From JAIRVZ01 sp031553755 (GTDB lineage: Bacteria; Bacteroidota; Bacteroidia; Bacteroidales; Azobacteroidaceae): DNA of 64,000 bases. Position numbers and translations under genes: made by a program. The notes beneath the pieces are model-generated. The model was given only the letters and a program-made list of their open reading frames with translations. It was not told the origin of the DNA and did not search any database. Positions 43,569-51,622 of the stretch are shown piece by piece. The stretch lies in the NCBI GenBank assembly GCA_031553755.1, contig JAVBKZ010000027.1:12819-76818 (forward strand), written 5' to 3'. How positions within the stretch are numbered: the stretch's first letter is position 1; each line of letters begins with the position of its first letter.

Positions 43569-44855
43569 ATGCAAACAATAAAATATCCGCAAAAATCTGA
43601 TTGGAACAAAATCCTTTCCCGTCCGGTATTAGATAATTCTTCATTATTTGAAACAGTACAATCGGTTTTAGATGATATTAAAACTCGTGGCGATAAAGCT
43701 GTTTTTGAATACGAAGCCAAATTTGATAAAGTAAATTTGTCGGAATTACTTGTTAGTGAAAGTGAGATCGAAGAAGCTGAAAAATTGGTTTCCGAAGAAT
43801 TGAAATCTGCTATACTGACAGCAAAACGCAATATCGAAATATTTCATGCCTCACAAAAACACGAAATCAAAAAAGTAGAAACTACTCCCGGAGTTGTTTG
43901 TTGGCAGAAAGCTGTTGGAATTGAAAAAGTAGGATTGTATATTCCCGGAGGAACAGCTCCTTTGTTTTCAACCGTTTTGATGCTTGCTGTTCCTGCTAAA
44001 ATTGCAGAGTGCAAAGAAGTCGTGTTGTGTTCTCCTCCCAATAAAGAAGGGAAAATTCATCCCGCCATCTTATTTGCTGCTAAAGAATCGGGAGTGGACA
44101 AAATCTTCAAAATCGGAGGAATACAGGCAATTGCCTCAATGTCATACGGAACAGAAAGCGTTCCGAAAGTTTATAAAATATTCGGTCCGGGAAACCAATA
44201 TGTAACTGCCGCCAAACAATTGGTAAGTTTAAAAGATGTCGCTATTGATATGCCTGCTGGTCCATCAGAAGTAGAAGTTATTGCCGACGAAACAGCTAAT
44301 CCTACTTTTGTCGCGGCTGATTTATTGTCGCAAGCTGAGCATGGAGTTGATAGTCAATCTATTTTGATTACGGCTTCTGAATCAATTATTGAAAAAGTTA
44401 TTGCCGAAGTTGAAGTGCAATTAGAAAAACTTCCACGCAAAGAATTTGCTCGTAAAGCATTGGAAAATAGTAAAATTATTTTAGTAAAAGACAATGCGGA
44501 AATCATCGAAATGACGAACGAATATGCACCCGAACACCTAATCATCGAAACAAAGAACTACAAAGAAATATCGGAACAAATTACAAATGCAGGTTCGGTT
44601 TTTATGGGACATTATACACCTGAAAGTGCAGGAGACTATGCATCGGGAACCAATCATACATTACCTACAAATGGCTATGCTAAAGCATACAGTGGCGTAA
44701 ATTTGGATAGTTTCACAAAAAAAATTACTTTTCAAGAAATTTCGAAAGAAGGAATCCTACATTTGGGAAAAATAATCGAAATTATGGCGGAAAACGAACA
44801 GTTGGAAGCCCACAAAAATGCGGTAACATTGAGGATGGGAGTAATGAAAGAATGA
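43569..44855 (+). CDS. hisD: Histidinol dehydrogenase
   Basis: This 428-residue zinc enzyme oxidises histidinol to histidine in two NAD-dependent steps. Family segments include KIFGPGNQYVTAAKQLVS, AADLLSQAEHGVDSQS (Glu/His), NEYAPEHLII and SAGDYASGTNHTLPTNGYA. The frame opens at 43530, overlapping the end of the toxin gene, but the ATG at 43569 (MQTIKYPQKS) fits homologues. It follows the toxin gene by 19 bases. Confidence 0.96.
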   Translation: MQTIKYPQKSDWNKILSRPVLDNSSLFETVQSVLDDIKTRGDKAVFEYEAKFDKVNLSELLVSESEIEEAEKLVSEELKSAILTAKRNIEIFHASQKHEIKKVETTPGVVCWQKAVGIEKVGLYIPGGTAPLFSTVLMLAVPAKIAECKEVVLCSPPNKEGKIHPAILFAAKESGVDKIFKIGGIQAIASMSYGTESVPKVYKIFGPGNQYVTAAKQLVSLKDVAIDMPAGPSEVEVIADETANPTFVAADLLSQAEHGVDSQSILITASESIIEKVIAEVEVQLEKLPRKEFARKALENSKIILVKDNAEIIEMTNEYAPEHLIIETKNYKEISEQITNAGSVFMGHYTPESAGDYASGTNHTLPTNGYAKAYSGVNLDSFTKKITFQEISKEGILHLGKIIEIMAENEQLEAHKNAVTLRMGVMKE

Positions 44856-44930
44856 AAAAATTAACAAAAAACGTTTTTTGTGAAAAACAAAAATAATATA
44901 AAATCGTTTTTCTCAAACAACAATAAAATC

Positions 44931-45743
44931 ATGAAAAAACAATTTATTTTTATTTTAATAGCAACATGTAGTTTGGTTATTTCATCTTGTAAAGATGATG
45001 ATAATATTGAAGAAGAAAAATATCCGTATACCTATTGGGCAGATAGGGAAGAATATGAACTTCCTAAGATGTATACAAAGACAGGTGTTAATACAAATCA
45101 AGAAGAGATGAAATCATATCTTAAAAATGTTGATGAAAAAACAATAATATATAATCCAAATGCAATCCAACCTGTCAAATGGTTGAATTATTTTAGATTC
45201 GACAACCTAATTAAAAAAGTGGAAAAAGAGGAAGTAGCAATGTGTACAAGTACTGATAGCATCAAGCCTATATTCTATACAAGTTTTACATCTTATAAAG
45301 AATATGTTGGAATTTATACGATAAAAACATTAAATGGTATTACCTATTGGGAGGATACAAACACTTCTTCGGGACTGGTTTATGATTATGGGAATTTTAA
45401 AATGTATCAAAACACAGGAGAATTAATTGTTTTATTATCTGACTTTGATTCATTAAAACCTCTATATCACAAAGAATTTGTGGTTCCTAGCACATCAGGA
45501 TATTCCAATATTATTGAAATAAAACGATGTATGTATATTATTGATAATTTGAAAGAAACTTATATTCCTCATTTTAAAATGTATTATAAAAAAAATGAAT
45601 TAAGTGAAGTACGGAGACCTTTTTTAGCTATTAACAATATCCCTCTTCCCGACAATGAAATTGTTTCAAAATTAGCAGAAGGGGATACTTTGATAATTCA
45701 ACCCTACAAACTATATTTGAATAAAGTATATGACAAACAATAA
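44931..45743 (+). CDS. Lipoprotein of unknown function within the his operon
   Basis: This 270-residue protein has a lipoprotein signal (FIFILIATCSLVISSCKDDD; the lipid residue is C19) followed by acidic residues as in surface-exposed Bacteroidetes lipoproteins. The mature part is Tyr/Lys/Glu-rich with no motif I recognise. I choose the ATG at 44931 (MKKQFIFILI) because the longer frame from 44880 adds an unsuitable polar N-terminus. It has no evident link to histidine synthesis. Confidence 0.72.
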   Translation: MKKQFIFILIATCSLVISSCKDDDNIEEEKYPYTYWADREEYELPKMYTKTGVNTNQEEMKSYLKNVDEKTIIYNPNAIQPVKWLNYFRFDNLIKKVEKEEVAMCTSTDSIKPIFYTSFTSYKEYVGIYTIKTLNGITYWEDTNTSSGLVYDYGNFKMYQNTGELIVLLSDFDSLKPLYHKEFVVPSTSGYSNIIEIKRCMYIIDNLKETYIPHFKMYYKKNELSEVRRPFLAINNIPLPDNEIVSKLAEGDTLIIQPYKLYLNKVYDKQ

Positions 45744-45770
45744 AATTATTCTATTGTGTCCTATGTGCCT

Positions 45771-46205
45771 ATGTGTTTAAAAATAAAAACAATAAAATAT
45801 CAATCTCCAGAATATCAAGAACTTTGCGAACTTCGCAATGAAGTCTTGCGCCGACCTATAAATTTATTGTTGACGGAAGATGATATTCAGAAAGAACATA
45901 ACGATCTTTTTATCGCGGCCTTTGATAATCTGAAAATAATAGGATGTTGCATTTTAACGAAAATCAACGATAATTTGGTTAAGTTGCGGCAAATGGCAAT
46001 AAAGACCGATTATCAACACAAAGGGATTGGTGGCAAAATTCTTAAATTTGCAGAACAGATTGCTAAAGAAAACAGATATCATAGAATCACGCTTCACGCA
46101 AGAAAAGAAGCTACCAAGTTTTACGAGAAAAACGGTTATCAAAGTGAAGGAGAAGAATTTATTGAAGTAGGCATTCCGCATTTTGAGATGAACAAACAAA
46201 TATGA
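45771..46205 (+). CDS. GNAT-family acetyltransferase
   Basis: This 144-residue protein carries the GNAT acetyl-CoA-binding core LRQMAIKTDYQHKGIGGKIL (Q/RxxGxG/A motif as QHKGIG) followed by the beta-strand/helix HRITLHARKEATKFYEKNGY. Its acceptor is unknown. I use the ATG at 45771; the frame opens at a TTG within the wordy linker at 45752. Its stop overlaps the start of the next gene by 4 bases. Confidence 0.88.
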   Translation: MCLKIKTIKYQSPEYQELCELRNEVLRRPINLLLTEDDIQKEHNDLFIAAFDNLKIIGCCILTKINDNLVKLRQMAIKTDYQHKGIGGKILKFAEQIAKENRYHRITLHARKEATKFYEKNGYQSEGEEFIEVGIPHFEMNKQI

Positions 46206-47428
46206 AACAAAGTAAAAAATATATTGAAAAAGAAAATAACAAATTCAAGTTCTCTACTAATTTGAATAATCCTAATATTGTCATAGAATTTATAGATTTA
46301 CTCAATCAATCGTATTCGGAAGGAATAAAAAACATCCTATTAGATTTTGAATCTGTCAATTCGGCCTACCCGAATATCTGTACTCCGATATCGGGAATTG
46401 CCAATGATTTAGCGAAGAAAAATATATTTTCTTTTGAATATTTAAATCTCAATAAATATTTAGAAAAGATATCTATAGCCAACCCTTTCAAAGTCATTGA
46501 AAATTTGGATATTGCTCAAATTTCATGTTTGGATAAAATGTGGAGGTTCGACAGCATTGAAGATGCCTATATTTTGGTTGATAGTTTTTCAAAAGAATTA
46601 TCACAAGTTATTGTTTGCCAAAAAGGAGTTTTGGAAGGTTTTGAATGGGCTATTAATGAAGTTTTAGATAATGTAATCCAACATTCCGGAAATAATTATG
46701 GATATGTAATGGGGCAAGTTCATAAAAAGACAAAACGTTTTATGTTTTGTGTTGTTGATACAGGAAACGGAATCTATAAGTCACTTCAACCATCTTTTCA
46801 TAAACCCGGAAATGCAGCTAATGCCTTAGAATTAGCAGTGCAGGAAAGAGTGACAAGGGACAGGACAATTGGACAAGGAAATGGGCTTTGGGGGTTAAAT
46901 CAAATTATTAAAGAAAATACAGGAAGATTGAATATTACATCAGGTACGGCATCGTACAGAACGGTTAATAATGAGATAAATATTTTAGAAAATCTTCCTG
47001 AATTATTTGCTTTCTCAGGATGTATCGTTGATTTTCAATTAGAATATGAGAAAGAAATTTCCATATCTAAAGCATTGGGAGGCTATGAACCTCCTGTAAA
47101 TCTTAAAATTGAAGCCTTAGAAGATGATTTGGGAGGTATTATATATCCATTAAAAGAAAAGGCATCCGGAGTTGGCACTCGTAAATCAGGAGAAAAAATG
47201 AGAAACGATTTAATCAATATCTACAACCAGACTCATCAACCAATAACAATTGATTTCAAAGATATTAATGTAATTTCATCTTCTTTTGCCGATGAATTAA
47301 TAGGAAAAATGGTTGTCATATTTGGTTTTTATGGTTATAACAATATCTTTAAGCTACGAAATATGAATCATACGGTTCAAAGTATTATTCAACGCTCTGT
47401 AGCTCAACGAATGATAGAAAGTTATTAA
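46202..47428 (+). CDS. STAS-like / GHKL ATPase / STAS-like (DUF4325) regulatory protein
   Basis: This 408-residue cytoplasmic protein has three parts. Residues ~20-100 look like a STAS-type alpha/beta domain (IKNILLDFESVNSAYPNI). Residues ~130-285 form a GHKL (histidine-kinase/anti-sigma type) ATPase: N-box FEWAINEVLDNVIQHSGN, G1 VVDTGNGIYK, G2 TIGQGNGLWGLNQI. Residues ~325-405 match the STAS-like DUF4325 domain (ITIDFKDINVISSSFADELI). There is no phosphoacceptor His motif or membrane segment. The arrangement suggests a partner-switching regulator in one chain. It is coupled to the GNAT gene by a 4-base overlap and is followed by hisC 10 bases later. Confidence 0.8.
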   Translation: MKQSKKYIEKENNKFKFSTNLNNPNIVIEFIDLLNQSYSEGIKNILLDFESVNSAYPNICTPISGIANDLAKKNIFSFEYLNLNKYLEKISIANPFKVIENLDIAQISCLDKMWRFDSIEDAYILVDSFSKELSQVIVCQKGVLEGFEWAINEVLDNVIQHSGNNYGYVMGQVHKKTKRFMFCVVDTGNGIYKSLQPSFHKPGNAANALELAVQERVTRDRTIGQGNGLWGLNQIIKENTGRLNITSGTASYRTVNNEINILENLPELFAFSGCIVDFQLEYEKEISISKALGGYEPPVNLKIEALEDDLGGIIYPLKEKASGVGTRKSGEKMRNDLINIYNQTHQPITIDFKDINVISSSFADELIGKMVVIFGFYGYNNIFKLRNMNHTVQSIIQRSVAQRMIESY

Positions 47429-47438
47429 AATAGACACA

Positions 47439-48470
47439 ATGAACTTACAAAATTTAGTCAGAAAAAATATTTGGGATTTGAAACCCTATTCTTCTGCCCG
47501 CGATGAATTTAAGGGCGAAGCCTCAGTATATTTGGATGCTAACGAAAACCCTTATAATGGGCCATTCAACCGTTATCCCGACCCGATGCAATGGAAAGTG
47601 AAAGAGAAAATCGCCAAAATCAAAGGTGTCGCTAAGGAAAAAATCATGCTCGGAAACGGTAGCGATGAACCAATTGATATCGTATTCCGTACATTTTGCG
47701 AACCAGAGATTGACAATGTAGTTGCAATTGACCCAACTTATGGGATGTATCAAGTGGCGGCTGATATCAATAATATCGAATATCGCAAAGTGTTATTAAA
47801 CGATGATTTCGATTTCAAGGCTGATGATTTGTTGAAAAAAACCGATAAAAAAACGAAAGCTATCTTCTTGTGTTCTCCGAATAATCCGACAGGAAATTCC
47901 TTGAATCGAAATGAAATCATCAAAACGATAGAAAATTTCTCAGGAATTGTAGTTGTTGATGAAGCATACATTGATTTTTCATCTCAACCTTCGTTCTTAA
48001 ATGAATTAGATAAATATCCTAATCTAGTTGTGTTACAAACATTTTCTAAAGCGTGGGCAAGCGCGTCTGTCAGATTGGGAATGGCTTTCGCATCAGAAGA
48101 AATTATACAAATATTTAATAAAGTAAAATATCCCTACAACATCAATCAATTGACTCAAAATTATGCGTTGGATTTAGTGAATAAACACCAACAAATCAAA
48201 GATTGGGTTGATATTTTATTACAAGAACGCAGCCGTCTGCAAAAGGAATTGTCGGAATTGAGTTGCGTTGAAAAAATATATCCTACCGATTCTAATTTTA
48301 TTTTAGTGAAAGTCTGTGATGCTGATGGTATTTATAACTCTTTAGTAAATAAAGGAATTATCGTCCGCAACCGCCATAAAATCTCTCTGTGTTTGAATTG
48401 TTTGCGGATAACCGTAGGGACAAAAGAGGAGAATGATGAGTTGATTAGAATAATGCAAACCATGATGTAG
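47439..48470 (+). CDS. hisC: Histidinol-phosphate aminotransferase
   Basis: This 343-residue PLP enzyme converts imidazole-acetol phosphate to histidinol phosphate. Substrate and cofactor segments include LDANENPYNGPFNRYPDP, MLGNGSDEPIDI, FLCSPNNPTGN, VVDEAYIDF and the Schiff-base Lys in TFSKAWASASVRLGMA. The TAG stop codon lies inside a REP-like palindrome (48467-48494), so the insertion trimmed or supplied the very end of the gene. Confidence 0.96.
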   Translation: MNLQNLVRKNIWDLKPYSSARDEFKGEASVYLDANENPYNGPFNRYPDPMQWKVKEKIAKIKGVAKEKIMLGNGSDEPIDIVFRTFCEPEIDNVVAIDPTYGMYQVAADINNIEYRKVLLNDDFDFKADDLLKKTDKKTKAIFLCSPNNPTGNSLNRNEIIKTIENFSGIVVVDEAYIDFSSQPSFLNELDKYPNLVVLQTFSKAWASASVRLGMAFASEEIIQIFNKVKYPYNINQLTQNYALDLVNKHQQIKDWVDILLQERSRLQKELSELSCVEKIYPTDSNFILVKVCDADGIYNSLVNKGIIVRNRHKISLCLNCLRITVGTKEENDELIRIMQTMM

Positions 48471-48494
48471 GGGCGAACCTATGTGTTCGCTCCC
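48467..48494. repeat. REP-like palindrome R1, overlapping the hisC stop codon
   Basis: GTAGGGGCGAACCTATGTGT is followed by TCGCTCCC; the unit is a hairpin with stem GGGCGAAC and GTTCGCTCC around a CTATGT loop, with one mismatch. It is inverted relative to R2 at 48532-48560. Confidence 0.85.
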
Positions 48495-48531
48495 TAATAT
48501 TATACGCAACAAAATATTCTATACAAAATAT

Positions 48532-48560
48532 GAGGGCGAACACATAGGTTCGCCCCTACA
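48532..48560. repeat. REP-like palindrome R2, upstream of the transposase
   Basis: GAGGGCGAACACATAGGTTC followed by GCCCCTACA is the reverse complement of R1 apart from one or two bases. R1 and R2 form an inverted pair of BIME type just before the transposase start. Confidence 0.88.
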
Positions 48561-48574
48561 AATCCAAAATCATC

Positions 48575-49087
48575 ATGACTAAATTTAACCCAAACATTCA
48601 TCACAGGCGTAGTATTAGATTATCATCATACGATTATTCTCAAAAAGGACTATATTTTGTCACAATTTGTTGTCAAGAGAGAATTTGTCGTTTTGGGAAA
48701 ATTATAGATAATGAGTTGATTTTAAATGATATAGGAAAGATGGTTGAAAAATGGTATTTAGAAATTTCCAATAAATTTCCGGATATTTATTGTGATAAAT
48801 ATGTGATTATGCCTAATCATTTTCATTGTATTTTAGAAAATACAGGAGACAAGGGCGAACCTATGTGTTCGCCCCTACATCGGGTTATTCAATGGTTCAA
48901 AACAATGACGACCAATGAATACATCAAAGGTGTTAAAAATTTAGGATGGGAATCTTTTGATAAAAGATTATGGCAACGTAATTATTACGAGCACATTATT
49001 CGAAATCAACAATCATTAATAAAAATATCAAACTATATAGAAAATAATCCATTCTTTTGGAATGATGATCAATTGAATCCTCAATAA
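48575..49087 (+). CDS. REP-associated tyrosine transposase (Y1, HUH family)
   Basis: This 170-residue protein has the HUH motif IMPNHFHCILE and a likely catalytic Tyr in YYEHIIRNQQSLIKISNYIE, with the family start RRSIRLSSYDYSQKGLYFVTICC. It is flanked on the left by inverted REP-like units and contains a third unit in frame at 48852-48879 (encoding KGEPMCSPLHR), so the gene itself carries a copy of the repeats it presumably mobilises. The rest of the domain looks intact. It lies between hisC and hisB. Confidence 0.88.
   Translation: MTKFNPNIHHRRSIRLSSYDYSQKGLYFVTICCQERICRFGKIIDNELILNDIGKMVEKWYLEISNKFPDIYCDKYVIMPNHFHCILENTGDKGEPMCSPLHRVIQWFKTMTTNEYIKGVKNLGWESFDKRLWQRNYYEHIIRNQQSLIKISNYIENNPFFWNDDQLNPQ
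48852..48879. repeat. REP-like palindrome R3, inside the transposase coding sequence
   Basis: AGGGCGAACCTATGTGTTCG followed by CCCCTACA is a perfect hairpin unit (GGGCGAAC / GTTCGCCC) matching R1 and R2. The ORF is kept across it. Confidence 0.88.
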
Positions 49088-49100
49088 GTTATACAGAACA

Positions 49101-50219
49101 ATGAAAACAGCACTATTCATAGACCGCGACGGAACACTCGTCATAGAACCTCCAATCGATTATCAATTAGATAGTTTGGAGAAATTAGAATTTTATCCCA
49201 AAGTATTCAACAACCTCCATTTTATCCGGAAAAATTTGGATTTCGAATTTGTGATGGTTACCAATCAAGACGGATTAGGAACGAATTCTTTTCCTGAAGA
49301 AACTTTTTGGCCGGCTCACAACAAGATGTTAAAAGCGTTTGAAAACGAAGGAATTATATTCGACGATATTTTAATCGACCGTTCGTTTCCGGAAGATAAT
49401 GCCCCGACTCGTAAGCCTCGAACCGGAATGTTGGGAAAATATCTTACTGGAGAATACGACCTGACAAATTCCTTTGTTATCGGAGATAGATTGACAGATG
49501 TTGAATTAGCGAAAAATCTCGGATGTAAAGCCATCTTTTTAAATGATGAAACATTACTTTCGGAACGTCCTGATTTGCAGGAAATATGCGTTTTATCTAC
49601 AACAGATTGGGATAAAATTACAGAACTGCTTTTTGCCGGAGAACGCCGCGCTATTATTCAACGAACAACCAAAGAAACAGACATTTATGTTGAAGTAAAT
49701 TTGGACGGAAACGGTAAAACTGAAATTTGTACAGGATTGCATTTTTTCGACCATATGTTGGAACAAATCGGGAAACATTCGGGAATGGATTTGAAAATCC
49801 GAGTGAAAGGCGATTTGAACGTAGATGAACATCATACGATTGAAGATACCGGAATCGCCTTAGGCGAAGCTCTTCTCAAAGCCTTAGGAAATAAACGAGG
49901 AATCGAACGTTATGGTTTCTGTCTGCCGATGGACGATTGCTTATGTTCTGTCGCGTTAGATTTCGGAGGTCGTCCGTGGTTGGTTTGGGATGCAGAATTC
50001 AATCGTGAGAAAGTGGGAGATATGCCAACCGAAATGTTTATGCACTTTTTCAAATCCTTAAGCGATGCTTCCCGCATGAACCTGAACATCAAAGCGGAAG
50101 GACAAAATGAGCATCACAAAATTGAAGGGATATTCAAAGCATTGGCTCGTGCACTAAAAATGGCCATCAAACGTGATATTTTCCATTATGAATTGCCATC
50201 CACAAAAGGAGTATTGTAA
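49101..50219 (+). CDS. hisB: Bifunctional histidinol-phosphatase / imidazoleglycerol-phosphate dehydratase
   Basis: This 372-residue fusion carries an N-terminal HAD phosphatase (FIDRDGTLVIEPP; PTRKPRTGMLGK; NSFVIGDRLTDVELAKN) for histidinol phosphate and a C-terminal dehydratase from about residue 178 (LHFFDHMLEQIGKHSG, DEHHTIEDTGIALGEAL, NEHHKIEGIFKALARALKMA). His/Glu metal ligands are intact in both HHT and HHK motifs. It is the last his gene in the window; hisH, hisA, hisF and hisI are not seen. Confidence 0.96.
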   Translation: MKTALFIDRDGTLVIEPPIDYQLDSLEKLEFYPKVFNNLHFIRKNLDFEFVMVTNQDGLGTNSFPEETFWPAHNKMLKAFENEGIIFDDILIDRSFPEDNAPTRKPRTGMLGKYLTGEYDLTNSFVIGDRLTDVELAKNLGCKAIFLNDETLLSERPDLQEICVLSTTDWDKITELLFAGERRAIIQRTTKETDIYVEVNLDGNGKTEICTGLHFFDHMLEQIGKHSGMDLKIRVKGDLNVDEHHTIEDTGIALGEALLKALGNKRGIERYGFCLPMDDCLCSVALDFGGRPWLVWDAEFNREKVGDMPTEMFMHFFKSLSDASRMNLNIKAEGQNEHHKIEGIFKALARALKMAIKRDIFHYELPSTKGVL

Positions 50220-50220
50220 T

Positions 50221-50262
50221 TAGCAGATTTGACAATTAGCTAATCTACTAATCAATGAATTA
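50221..50262. repeat. Low-complexity linker between hisB and the Uma2 gene
   Basis: TAGCAGATTTGACAATTAGC and the following CTAATCTACTAATCAATGAA are built from repeated TTAGC/CTAAT words. This resembles the other linkers that sit just before start codons in this window. Confidence 0.5.
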
Positions 50263-50276
50263 ATAAATTTTAAATC

Positions 50277-50960
50277 ATGAAACCTGAAAAAGAAAAAAAT
50301 GTTCATCAACACGATGAATCGGAATCAAACAAAATATCCGAACCAACTGCTGTGTATGGGAATCAATTTACCCTGAATTTAGACGAAACCAAACGCTATA
50401 CATATGCCGATTATCTTACTTGGTTCGATGACAAAAGACGAGAGTTGATTAACGGTTTTATAAAAATGATGTCGCCGGCAGCAACGACAAAACATGCCAA
50501 AATATCGGCGAAATTAGTGTTTGAATTAACCTATTTCATAAAAAAACGAAAGGGGAAATGTCTGGTATTTAATGCTCCGTTTGATGTACGTTTACCGACT
50601 AATAAAAAAGAAACGGAAAACAACAAAATATATACCGTTGTTCAACCGGATATTTGCTTGATTTGTGATTTATCGAAATTAGATGAAAAAGGTTGTCTCG
50701 GCGCTCCGGAATTAATTATCGAAATACAATCGCCTTCAACTTCCAAGTATGATTTAACCGAAAAATTCGACGCTTACGAGTTGGCAGGAGTTCCTGAATA
50801 TTGGGTCGTTTTTGCTAAGGATGGAGCAATACTTGTTTTTTTATTACAACCGGATGGAAAATACGATCGTGGAACTCTTTACGAATTTGAAGGAAAAGTA
50901 CCGGTAAAAGCAATCGAAGGTTTGGAAATAGACTTGGATGATATATTCAAAGAATTATAA
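50277..50960 (+). CDS. Uma2-family (DUF820) endonuclease-like protein
   Basis: This 227-residue protein has the PD-(D/E)XK-type core of the Uma2 family: YADYLTWFDDKRRELINGF, VQPDICLICDLSKL, then GAPELIIEIQSPSTSKYDL with the E-x-Q/S pair, and YELAGVPEYWVV. The family is common in cyanobacteria and Bacteroidetes, often with unknown role. An N-terminal ~40-residue polar extension (KPEKEKNVHQHDESESNK) precedes the domain. Confidence 0.88.
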   Translation: MKPEKEKNVHQHDESESNKISEPTAVYGNQFTLNLDETKRYTYADYLTWFDDKRRELINGFIKMMSPAATTKHAKISAKLVFELTYFIKKRKGKCLVFNAPFDVRLPTNKKETENNKIYTVVQPDICLICDLSKLDEKGCLGAPELIIEIQSPSTSKYDLTEKFDAYELAGVPEYWVVFAKDGAILVFLLQPDGKYDRGTLYEFEGKVPVKAIEGLEIDLDDIFKEL

Positions 50961-51010
50961 ACTAAATAACATTTTCGACCGTTATAATTACACCGGAATA
51001 AATAAATCTG

Positions 51011-51018
51011 TATATTTG
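51011..51018 (+). promoter_or_regulatory. Putative -7 element of the SPOR lipoprotein gene
   Basis: TATATTTG matches TAnnTTTG, 28 bases upstream of the start codon. Confidence 0.45.
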
Positions 51019-51046
51019 CCAAAAATTATTTACAAATACTCAAAAT

Positions 51047-51508
51047 ATGAAATCAAAAATTTTAGTATGGGGATTCGCTTTCACCCTTTTGTTTGCATTA
51101 GGTTCTTGTAAATCAAAAGAAAGCGCATACAAATCGGCTTACGAAAAGGCTAAAGAAAAAGAGATGACAGAAACTACAGTTGAAGAAGTTACTCCTGTTG
51201 CTAAACCTGCCGTTACAACAAACGTAACCGTAAAAAAAGAAAAAATTACAACAGTTGAAGGTTCCGGACTGAAACGCTATAGTGTAGTTATCGGAAGTTT
51301 TGTAAATAAAACGAACGCGTCTTCTTTGAAAGCGCGTATGCAAAGTGACGGATATCAAGCTATCTTGGCACAAAACGCGCAAGATATGTACCGGGTAATC
51401 GTTGCTTCTTTCGATGATAAAGCTTCGGCTGCCGCTTCAAGAGACGCTATCAAAGCTAAGTATTCTCCCGATTTTCAAGACGCTTGGTTATTGGAACAAG
51501 AATACTAA
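51047..51508 (+). CDS. SPOR-domain lipoprotein
   Basis: This 153-residue protein has a lipobox (FTLLFALGSCKSKE; C21), a Lys/Glu/Ala and Thr/Val linker, and a C-terminal SPOR domain (about residues 77-150: RYSVVIGSFVNKTNASSLK to YRVIVASFDDKASAAASRD). It should bind septal peptidoglycan from the inner leaflet of the outer membrane. It has its own promoter and terminator. Confidence 0.9.
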   Translation: MKSKILVWGFAFTLLFALGSCKSKESAYKSAYEKAKEKEMTETTVEEVTPVAKPAVTTNVTVKKEKITTVEGSGLKRYSVVIGSFVNKTNASSLKARMQSDGYQAILAQNAQDMYRVIVASFDDKASAAASRDAIKAKYSPDFQDAWLLEQEY

Positions 51509-51535
51509 GAAAATTTAAATGTTAATAATTACGAG

Positions 51536-51566
51536 TTGGCTTACATTTTTGCATGTAAGCCAATTT
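51536..51566 (+). terminator. Intrinsic terminator of the SPOR lipoprotein gene
   Basis: TTGGCTTACAT / ATGTAAGCCAA is a perfect 11-bp stem with a 6-base loop followed by TTT. Confidence 0.85.
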
Positions 51567-51595
51567 CATATAAAATAACTTCATGAATTATTAAC

Positions 51596-51603
51596 TACAT
51601 TTG
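51596..51603 (+). promoter_or_regulatory. Putative -7 element of the S9 peptidase gene
   Basis: TACATTTG matches TAnnTTTG, 19 bases upstream of the start codon. Confidence 0.45.
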
Positions 51604-51622
51604 CAAAAACAACTGTAATTCT

